Program-made: the position numbers and the translations under genes | Notes under the pieces: model-generated | What the model was told of the DNA's origin: nothing | The model's database searches: none | Seen by the model: the letters and a program-made list of their open reading frames with translations, nothing else | Assembly (NCBI GenBank): GCA_027488715.1 | Contig: JAIYBD010000236.1 | Location: 1-5,483, forward strand | Origin: Bacteroidota bacterium | Lineage (GTDB): Bacteria > Bacteroidota > Bacteroidia > UBA7662 > CANHCV01 | Length of the DNA stretch: 5,483 nucleotides | Reading direction: 5' to 3' | In this document: positions 1 to 5,483 of the stretch, piece by piece | Layout: each line of letters begins with the position of its first letter | How positions within the stretch are numbered: position 1 is the first letter of the stretch

Positions 1-1967
1 GCACTTTCTTTTCGCTCCGAAATCAATTGTTGAAGAACCACCAAGGCTTCATCAAATTTTACCTGGGTGAAGTACATGCTGGCAATTTCCAATAAAACCT
101 GATCTTTGTAGGCCGAGTTGGGATATTTAACCAAAAGGGTTTTTAATTGTTCAAGTTTGTCGGAGGTTTTCCCTTCCAATCCGGTAAGGATGGCCATTTG
201 CAACTCGGCGTACTCGGCACCGGGCCATTGATTTTTGCTGATTTCTCCGTATGCATTTTTTGCACTGGCATAATTCCCAGCCAAGAATTGGAGGTCGCCC
301 AAACGGCCATAAAGGTCGGCCGCAAATCCTTGCCCCAAAACCTTCAAGGCCGCCATCCTATTCTGCTCAAACTCTTGGGCAGATTTGGAAAATTCGGATT
401 GGGCTTGAGCGTTTTTTCCGGTTTTGTAATAGCTGTAACCCAAGGTGTAATGGGCCACCATGGGTGAGGATTCGACCGGCAATTTGAAGGATTCTTCGAA
501 TTGATTGAGGAATTTTTGGTGGGAGAAATTGCAACCGGCATAATCGCCTTGTTTGAAAAGTGCTTCAGCACGCCAAAAATGCGATAAAATTTCAATTTTC
601 TTATCCACCAAATGCTGTTGAGATTTGTAGAAACAATTGATGGCTTCTTTGAAATCTCCCGCATTGTACAATTCAACACCGCGGTAATACGCTGCTCGTT
701 GGTAGGTTTTCTTGGTGATGAAGTCGAACTCAGGAATTTTCTCTAAAATCTCTAATGCAGATTTAAAGTCGTTGGCCTCCAACAACATGGTGGATAGCAA
801 CTCTCGTGCTTTGGTGTTGTATTTGCTCTTGGGATAATCTTTGATGAAGTTTTGAAGTGCGGGCAATGCACCCACCAACTGACCCAATTCGTAGGAAAGC
901 TGTGCATAGTGAAATGAGCACTCTTCTTTAATGGTCAAGTCGAAATTTATTTTCGATGCGGCTTGAAACGCCAATCGCGCTTGGTCTTTATTACCATTTT
1001 CCAACAGCGAATGCGCGAGGTAGTAGGTCGCATTTTGTCCCAATGAATCTTTTTGAACACCTACTTTTCCCAATGGGTCTAGGGCCTCTTTGTAATCTTT
1101 AATTAGGAATGACGATAACCCTAAAAAATAATTTTCGGTTGCCCCCAGCTTTTCAGATTGACTGGTTTTCTTCAAAAAGGATTGGCATTTGTAATAGTCT
1201 TTGGTATGATAGTAAGCTAATCCCAACAAGCGGAAAAGTGAAACTTCTTCACTTCCAGTAATATTCCCTACTTTATTTTGGGCGTAGGAAATCAATTCTT
1301 GGTATTGTTTTAATTCGTACAACAACTCCGCCACTTTTACGATGACTTCCTTGGAATAAGATGGGTCTGAATCGATTTTTTTGTATTGTTCGATGGCTTT
1401 TTGGTAATCTTTTTCAGAAATCAGAATGTAAGCCAATAGGTAATTTACCTGTCCTTTGTAGGGCGATGGAAGATCTTTGATGTCGTTGAAAAGGTTTTTT
1501 GCTGTTTTGTAATTTCCTTTTTGGAACTGACAAACGCCGGTCATGTAGTTGATTTGGATGAGCTCGTCAGCTTGAAATTGCTCTTTGTTTTGAATGGATT
1601 GAAGCTGATTTAATGCTTTGGAATAGTCTTTTTTCTGAAATGATGCTGTCCCAACCATCCACCAACCTAAATCTTGGTAAGTGCTATTTCCTTCCTGAAG
1701 GAAATTTTCCAGTTGCCCTATTTTCTCGTCATTGTTTTTTGCATCGCAAACCATACGAAGGGTTTTCCAGTCGCGTTGTTCGAAAAGCTGAGGAGCCACC
1801 TTCTCTAATTCGAGGAGTGATGATAAACACGGCGTCCAGGCCCGATGTTCCAATTGGTATTGAATATCTCGTTGGATGACCCATTCCGATTGCATTCCAA
1901 CATTTCTTTGGCCGATGGCCATGAATGTTGAACACCCCAAGAGAATGAAGAAAAGTAGTTTTTTCAT
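1..1967 (-). CDS. Exported TPR-repeat protein, C-terminus beyond the window
   Basis: The frame is open from an ATG at 1967 to the left edge, giving 655 codons plus two bases without a stop. Residues 1-19 form a signal peptide: two Lys, a hydrophobic core, then Ala-Ile-Gly before Gln20. Cys12 in an LLGC context could instead be a lipobox. The rest is almost wholly helical tetratricopeptide repeats. I count about 14 units, near residues 104, 141, 174, 244, 278, 314, 350, 387, 424, 461, 504, 550, 585 and 622. Most carry the G/A-x-x-x-Y and D/N-Y-x-x-A-L/I signatures. YPKSKYNTKA (378-387) and YPNSAY (615-620) resemble TPRs of the YbgF/BamD type. Such arrays are protein-binding scaffolds, here predicted in the periplasm. 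The start lies one base after the receptor stop (TAATATG) with no Shine-Dalgarno, suggesting reinitiation. The partner is unknown, and the upstream receptor is the obvious candidate. A relation to the gliding/T9SS TPR lipoproteins (SprE/PorW) is possible but I cannot support it. Confidence 0.9.
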   Translation of the reverse strand, partial: MKKLLFFILLGCSTFMAIGQRNVGMQSEWVIQRDIQYQLEHRAWTPCLSSLLELEKVAPQLFEQRDWKTLRMVCDAKNNDEKIGQLENFLQEGNSTYQDLGWWMVGTASFQKKDYSKALNQLQSIQNKEQFQADELIQINYMTGVCQFQKGNYKTAKNLFNDIKDLPSPYKGQVNYLLAYILISEKDYQKAIEQYKKIDSDPSYSKEVIVKVAELLYELKQYQELISYAQNKVGNITGSEEVSLFRLLGLAYYHTKDYYKCQSFLKKTSQSEKLGATENYFLGLSSFLIKDYKEALDPLGKVGVQKDSLGQNATYYLAHSLLENGNKDQARLAFQAASKINFDLTIKEECSFHYAQLSYELGQLVGALPALQNFIKDYPKSKYNTKARELLSTMLLEANDFKSALEILEKIPEFDFITKKTYQRAAYYRGVELYNAGDFKEAINCFYKSQQHLVDKKIEILSHFWRAEALFKQGDYAGCNFSHQKFLNQFEESFKLPVESSPMVAHYTLGYSYYKTGKNAQAQSEFSKSAQEFEQNRMAALKVLGQGFAADLYGRLGDLQFLAGNYASAKNAYGEISKNQWPGAEYAELQMAILTGLEGKTSDKLEQLKTLLVKYPNSAYKDQVLLEIASMYFTQVKFDEALVVLQQLISERKES

Positions 1968-1968
1968 A

Positions 1969-4272
1969 TTAGAAGGATAAGCTCATGGCCAAACTGGGTA
2001 GAACCGGTAATTGATTTACTCGACGGTAGTTAACACGGTCGAAGTAAAAAATATTGGCGCGGTTATAGGCGTTTGACACCGAGAACGTAACGTCGAAATC
2101 GGCATCTTTGAATACAGGCATTGATTTTTTAACACTTAAATCCATGCGGTGATAATCGGGGAGTCGGCCGGCGTTGAATTCGGCATACAAAATCCCCAAA
2201 CTGCCATTCGACCCCAAAAAGTTAGTGCCAATCCCATTGTCATCCAAAGGTGTTTTCTCGTAAAACGCTTGGGTTTGGGTGAATGGGAATCCGGAACCGT
2301 AGTTAAAGCGGGCGCTGGCTTCCCACAATTTTCCTTTGCCAAACATGTAGGTGGCCACAAGGTTAACGTTGTGCCTGCGATCGAAAACTGGAGCATATTT
2401 GCGAATTCCGTCGTAGCGATTGACGTAAGTTAGGGAGTAAACTGCCCAAAGGTAAAGTTGCTTTTTCTCGTATTTGGCTCGGAAATCCCATCCGTAGGCA
2501 TTTCCATTTTCAACGATAAAATCTTTGGTAAACAAATCAGGCGTGTTTCCTCCGCTTTCAAAAATTTTGTTTCGGTTGATGTTGATGATTTGTCCAAATC
2601 GCTTGATAAATGCTTCTGAATTGATTTCTAAATTGGGCAAAGGGTCCCATTCTATTCCGGCCACCAAATGGGCCGCTTTCTGCAATTTGGAATTTACCGG
2701 TGAACCATTGAAGTTTTTGGGCAAATCTTCAAACGATGGACTGGAAAGAAATCCGTAGAATAAATTCACTACGTCTTTATCGCTACTGGCCGAGAATAAA
2801 TTCTGAGAATAAATTCCGCTAGCGGCTTTAAATCGAACCTTTTGGGAAATGTTCCATTTCATTCCAATTCGAGGCTCAATCGAAGTTTCTCGGATGGAGG
2901 CATAATATTGAATTCGCACGCCGGGTTCAACCACCAATTTGGGCTTCACGATTCGGTATTTCGCGAAACCACTTAATTCTGTTGAATATTTTGTATCGTA
3001 AATGGTTCGATTGGCTTGGTTGGTAAATCGGAAATCGGTTTGCATGTTCAAGATGTCAAAACCATAATTCAATTCATCTTTTCCCAAGAAATAGCTAAAA
3101 TTTAATCCTGAATTGAAAGAAGATATTTTCGAACTGCGGGGCAATCCGTCGGCTTCGTTTTGACTAATTAAATAATCGGAGAAGGCGGCATTTCCTCGGA
3201 TGATGGTAGGGGAACCTTCGGGAACCAAAATGAAGTTTGCTCCAGCTCCTCTGTTTTTCCATCCGATGTTGGTTGCATTGGGGTATTGAACGCGATCATC
3301 GAAATTAAATCCAAACAAATTCAGTTTAGATCCAGATCTTGAGTTGAACGATAACTTCCCATAAATATCGTTGAATGAAAAGGGAAGCCCCAATCCGTTG
3401 GTGTCGGCATAAGAGTAAAGAATGGGCGATGTTTTGTCCAAATACGAAGTTTTTCCACTAACTAAGTAGGTGGGAGCCAATTTGGTATCGGTAGATTTTC
3501 CCAGTGGACCTTCCATGATGAGTTTGGAGGCAAATGGAGAGACTGAAATTTTCTGTTTGTGAAATTTCTGATTTCCATCGCGGGTGTTAACATCCATTAC
3601 AGCAGAAACACGTCCGCCGTATTGGGCATTGAAACCGGCAGAAAGGACATCAGCGGTTCGAATAATATCGGTTTCAAAAACAGAAAACAAGCCGATGGAG
3701 TGAAATGGATTGTAAATTACCATGCCATCCAACAGGACTTTATTTTGGATGGGAGCACCTCCACGGATGTAGAGCTGCCCGCCTTGATCGCCTGTAAAAA
3801 CCACGCCGGGAAGAATTTGAAGGTATTGAGCGATGTCGGGCTCACCACCAACGGAGGCAATTTTAGAAATTTGGCGAGAAGTGATGGTTTCAATGGAAAT
3901 ATTGACACGTTCGGACTTCTTTTCAGCATCGGCGTTGATGGATACTCCACCCATTTCTACGCCTTTGGGTGCAATTTCGAGTCGAAGTGTTTTTATTTCC
4001 CCGGCTTTTAAGTTGATGGTTTGAACCAAGGTGTCGAATCCAAGGTTAGATCCTACCAAGGTGTAGGTTCCGGCTGGGACTTTTGAAAGGACAAACAAGC
4101 CGGTGGCATCGGTATTCGTTCCAAATTTGGTTCCTTTGAGGGCCACCGTTCCGAACAGAATGGGTTCACCGGTTTTCTTATCGTACAAAAATCCGCGGAT
4201 AGTGGCAGTGGTTTGGGCAATAATTGTTGTGCTAAAAAGGAAAAAGGCGAGAAGTAGGAAATTACGCTTCAT
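1969..4272 (-). CDS. TonB-dependent outer-membrane receptor with carboxypeptidase-regulatory-like N-terminal domain
   Basis: This 767-residue protein should be an outer-membrane beta-barrel that imports a ligand using TonB/ExbBD energy; the ligand cannot be read from the sequence. A signal peptide covers residues 1-19 (cut before Gln20). A carboxypeptidase-regulatory-like beta-sandwich follows (about 22-101, ending its repeat with VPAGTYTL). A short linker (about 104-114) could hold the TonB box. The plug domain (about 125-235) has YIRGG (168-172), VLLDGMVIYNPFH (179-191) and AQYGGRVSAVMDV (216-228). The rest is barrel, with DRRHNVN (631-637), GSGFPFTQTQ (659-668), YHRMDL (707-712), NAYNRANIFYF (734-744) and a terminal Phe. 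It is shorter than SusC proteins (about 1000 residues) and no SusD neighbour is visible, so it belongs to the smaller non-SusC class. I chose the ATG at 4272 because the signal peptide starts there; an in-frame ATG at 4329 would add 19 residues unlike a signal peptide. The start overlaps the end of accA by 11 bases, implying translational coupling. Confidence 0.95.
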   Translation of the reverse strand: MKRNFLLLAFFLFSTTIIAQTTATIRGFLYDKKTGEPILFGTVALKGTKFGTNTDATGLFVLSKVPAGTYTLVGSNLGFDTLVQTINLKAGEIKTLRLEIAPKGVEMGGVSINADAEKKSERVNISIETITSRQISKIASVGGEPDIAQYLQILPGVVFTGDQGGQLYIRGGAPIQNKVLLDGMVIYNPFHSIGLFSVFETDIIRTADVLSAGFNAQYGGRVSAVMDVNTRDGNQKFHKQKISVSPFASKLIMEGPLGKSTDTKLAPTYLVSGKTSYLDKTSPILYSYADTNGLGLPFSFNDIYGKLSFNSRSGSKLNLFGFNFDDRVQYPNATNIGWKNRGAGANFILVPEGSPTIIRGNAAFSDYLISQNEADGLPRSSKISSFNSGLNFSYFLGKDELNYGFDILNMQTDFRFTNQANRTIYDTKYSTELSGFAKYRIVKPKLVVEPGVRIQYYASIRETSIEPRIGMKWNISQKVRFKAASGIYSQNLFSASSDKDVVNLFYGFLSSPSFEDLPKNFNGSPVNSKLQKAAHLVAGIEWDPLPNLEINSEAFIKRFGQIININRNKIFESGGNTPDLFTKDFIVENGNAYGWDFRAKYEKKQLYLWAVYSLTYVNRYDGIRKYAPVFDRRHNVNLVATYMFGKGKLWEASARFNYGSGFPFTQTQAFYEKTPLDDNGIGTNFLGSNGSLGILYAEFNAGRLPDYHRMDLSVKKSMPVFKDADFDVTFSVSNAYNRANIFYFDRVNYRRVNQLPVLPSLAMSLSF

Positions 4273-5215
4273 GAAAAACCCCCATTTTAACAAATTTGGC
4301 CATTCGTTCTTGAATTCGTTCTTCGGCATCCATGGGAATCAATTCTTTGAGGCATTCTACAATTTTCTTTTGAAGGTTTTTAGCAGCTTCTTCCGGATTA
4401 ACATGAGCACCACCGAGGGGTTCTTTGATGATTCCATCGATTAATCCGTTACCCAGCATGTCTTTGGCGGTTAATTTTAGCGCTTCGGCGGCTCGTTCTT
4501 TGTGTTCCCAACTTCTCCACAAAATGGAGGAGCAAGATTCGGGTGAGATGACCGAGTACCAGGTGTTTTCCATCATGAAAACGCGATCACCAACACCAAT
4601 ACCGATGGCTCCACCGGAAGCGCCTTCGCCGATGATCACGCAAATAACGGGAACGGTAAGAAGAAACATTTCTTGGATATTGCGCGCAATCGCTTCAGCT
4701 TGTCCGCGCTCTTCGCCTTCGATTCCAGGAAATGCTCCCGGAGTATCGATCAAACAAACGATGGGTTTGTTGAATTTTTCGGCCATTTTCATCAATCGAA
4801 GGGCTTTGCGATATCCTTCAGGGTTGGCCATGCCAAAGTTTCGGTACTGACGTTGTTTGGTAGAGTTCCCCTTTTGATGCCCGACAAACATGACTGTTTG
4901 TCCTTGGATTTGAGCGAATCCACCCACCATGGCTTTGTCGTCTTTTACATTTCGATCGCCGAAAAGTTCCACGAAACCGTCGGAGATTTTTTCAATATAA
5001 TCCAAGGTATAAGGGCGTTCTGGGTGACGGGAAAGTTGTACACGCTGCCATCCGGAGAGGTTTTTGTACAAACTTTTTTTCGATTCTTCAATTTTCTTTT
5101 CGATATCGGCAACGGAAGCACTGAGATCTACCTTGCTTTTTTTAGAAACTTCGCGAATGCGATCGAGTTCTTCGTAAAGGTCTTGAATGGGTTTTTCGAA
5201 GTCGAGAAACTGCAT
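4262..5215 (-). CDS. accA: Acetyl-CoA carboxylase carboxyltransferase subunit alpha
   Basis: AccA with AccD forms the carboxyltransferase that moves the carboxyl group from carboxybiotin on AccB to acetyl-CoA, making malonyl-CoA for fatty-acid synthesis in the cytoplasm. The 317-residue length is normal for the family. Residues 1-10 (MQFLDFEKPI) match the conserved AccA N-terminus and fix the start. A helical segment with many Lys and Glu follows (to about 55), then the crotonase-like carboxyltransferase core: LSRHPERPYTLDYI (61-74), RNFGMANPEGYRKALR (125-140), DTPGAFPG (157-164) with EERGQAEAIARNI (168-180), the glycine-rich GEGASGGAI (197-205) that helps form the oxyanion hole, and SPESCSSILW (224-233). 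No expected motif is missing. accD is not in view, as is common where the two subunit genes are unlinked. accA is the first gene of the unit: a promoter lies just upstream, and its last codons overlap the receptor start. The identification is firm. Confidence 0.98.
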   Translation of the reverse strand: MQFLDFEKPIQDLYEELDRIREVSKKSKVDLSASVADIEKKIEESKKSLYKNLSGWQRVQLSRHPERPYTLDYIEKISDGFVELFGDRNVKDDKAMVGGFAQIQGQTVMFVGHQKGNSTKQRQYRNFGMANPEGYRKALRLMKMAEKFNKPIVCLIDTPGAFPGIEGEERGQAEAIARNIQEMFLLTVPVICVIIGEGASGGAIGIGVGDRVFMMENTWYSVISPESCSSILWRSWEHKERAAEALKLTAKDMLGNGLIDGIIKEPLGGAHVNPEEAAKNLQKKIVECLKELIPMDAEERIQERMAKFVKMGVFHEA

Positions 5216-5235
5216 GATTGGTTATTTTTAACGGG

Positions 5236-5265
5236 TAAAGATACGAAGTGACGCGGGTTGAGCAA
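5236..5265 (-). promoter_or_regulatory. Bacteroidota-type sigma-ABfr promoter for accA and downstream genes
   Basis: On the minus strand a TTG (5265-5263) is followed by exactly 19 bases and then TATCTTTA (5243-5236). This fits the Bacteroidota housekeeping promoter (TTTG or TTG at about -33, TAnnTTTG at about -7); only the last base of the -7 element differs. Transcription should start around 5229-5231, leaving a leader of roughly 15 bases before the accA ATG at 5215. That leader is A-rich, has no Shine-Dalgarno and has no room for a riboswitch. The element sits between the terminator of the previous gene and accA, where a promoter is expected. I saw no clear competing match close to the receptor or TPR starts, so this may drive all three genes. 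Confidence 0.7.
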
Positions 5266-5284
5266 GGGTAAACGATTTTCAATT

Positions 5285-5325
5285 TTCCACAAAAAAAGCG
5301 AGTTAAACTCGCTTTTTTTGTGGAA
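5285..5325. terminator. Bidirectional intrinsic terminator
   Basis: A perfect 19-bp inverted repeat (5285-5303 with 5307-5325) surrounds a three-base loop (TAA, 5304-5306). Its GC core is GCGAGT paired with ACTCGC. A run of seven A precedes the core and a run of seven T follows it, so either transcript reads as a stem followed by a U tract. For the minus strand it lies immediately after the stop codon of the right-hand gene (5326-5328) and before the accA promoter. Its likely job is to end that upstream gene and insulate accA from read-through. No convergent plus-strand gene is visible for it to serve on the other strand. Confidence 0.9.
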
Positions 5326-5483
5326 TCAGAAGTATTCTTCTAGTTTAGTTTTGCTTTCTAGAGCCGAACCTGTGACTTTCAATCGTCGCATGAATTTTGG
5401 GGTTTTCCGTTTTTTTCCTTTCACTGGACCTGAACATTCTACACCACTGGGCATGTATGAAAAGCTCAATTCTGGGCTTCCAC
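5326..5483 (-). CDS. C-terminal fragment of an unidentified protein
   Basis: A minus-strand frame is open from the right edge to a TGA at 5328-5326, giving the last 51 residues of a protein that starts outside the window. I do not recognise the family. The segment has one Cys (in SGVECSG), then a strongly basic stretch (KGKKRKTPKFMRRLK, fragment residues 21-35), and ends in KTKLEEYF. Such a basic tail could bind nucleic acid or be a disordered extension, but this is only a possibility. Support for coding comes from the stop sitting right against a strong terminator in the proper orientation, and from codon choice (GAA, AAA, TTG, TTC, TAC) like that of the neighbouring genes. The plus strand also has an open frame over this stretch, so the call rests mainly on context. 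Confidence 0.5.
   Translation of the reverse strand, partial: GSPELSFSYMPSGVECSGPVKGKKRKTPKFMRRLKVTGSALESKTKLEEYF

Noticed and set aside
344..679. A 111-codon minus-strand frame inside the TPR gene
   Set aside because: The overlapping frame with clear TPR motifs continues unbroken through this region, so this one is an out-of-frame shadow.
1..1967. Possible tandem DNA repeats or CRISPR-like array under the repeated protein
   Set aside because: The repeats are at the protein level only; the TPR units differ too much in DNA sequence to be recent duplications, and no spacer pattern is present.
3559..4011. A 150-codon plus-strand open frame
   Set aside because: It is antisense to the conserved plug and N-terminal domains of the receptor, has no signal of its own and follows from that gene's codon use.
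4302..4321. Short direct repeat (ATTCGTTCTT twice in tandem)
   Set aside because: It encodes the ERIQERM helix at the end of AccA. Similar residues with similar codons explain it, and there are only two copies.
4273..4329. Upstream ATG that would lengthen the receptor by 19 residues
   Set aside because: The extra residues are charged and polar and would bury the signal peptide. The ATG at 4272 starts directly with Met-Lys-Arg and a hydrophobic core.
4673..5251. A 192-codon plus-strand open frame antisense to accA
   Set aside because: It lies wholly over a firmly identified gene, its product looks like no protein I recognise, and it also covers the accA promoter. It is a shadow of accA codon structure.
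5216..5284. Possible riboswitch or leader RNA upstream of accA
   Set aside because: The predicted leader is about 15 bases long, too short for a structured element, and the rest is promoter and terminator.

Overview
The window looks like chromosomal core DNA from a member of the Bacteroidota, probably one of the Flavobacteriales or Cryomorphaceae-like groups (the subgroup is inference). Four things point there. The outer-membrane receptor has a carboxypeptidase-regulatory-like N-terminal domain. Two signal peptides end in the 'small residue then Gln' pattern common in this phylum. The one clear promoter fits the TTG-N19-TAnnTTT form used by the Bacteroidota housekeeping sigma factor. No start codon has a Shine-Dalgarno sequence. 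The DNA is moderately AT-rich and codes almost without gaps.

All recognisable genes lie on the minus strand, so the window is best read from right to left. At the far right (5326-5483) is the C-terminal end of an unidentified protein. Its stop codon abuts a perfect 19-bp inverted repeat with A and T tracts (5285-5325), a bidirectional intrinsic terminator. A promoter (5236-5265) follows, then accA (4262-5215), the alpha subunit of the acetyl-CoA carboxylase carboxyltransferase. accA overlaps by 11 bases a TonB-dependent outer-membrane receptor gene (1969-4272). One base after the receptor's stop comes the start of a large exported TPR-repeat protein (1-1967), which runs off the left edge after 655 residues.

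The three genes accA, receptor and TPR protein appear to be one transcription unit, driven from the promoter ahead of accA and tightly coupled in translation. accA makes malonyl-CoA for fatty-acid synthesis in the cytoplasm. The receptor and the TPR protein belong to the envelope, with the TPR protein predicted to be periplasmic or membrane-anchored. The receptor has no SusD partner in view, and the adjacent TPR protein is its most obvious candidate partner. I see no mobile elements, CRISPR arrays, tRNA or rRNA genes, phage genes or defence genes. The only non-coding stretch is about 110 bases between accA and the gene to its right.
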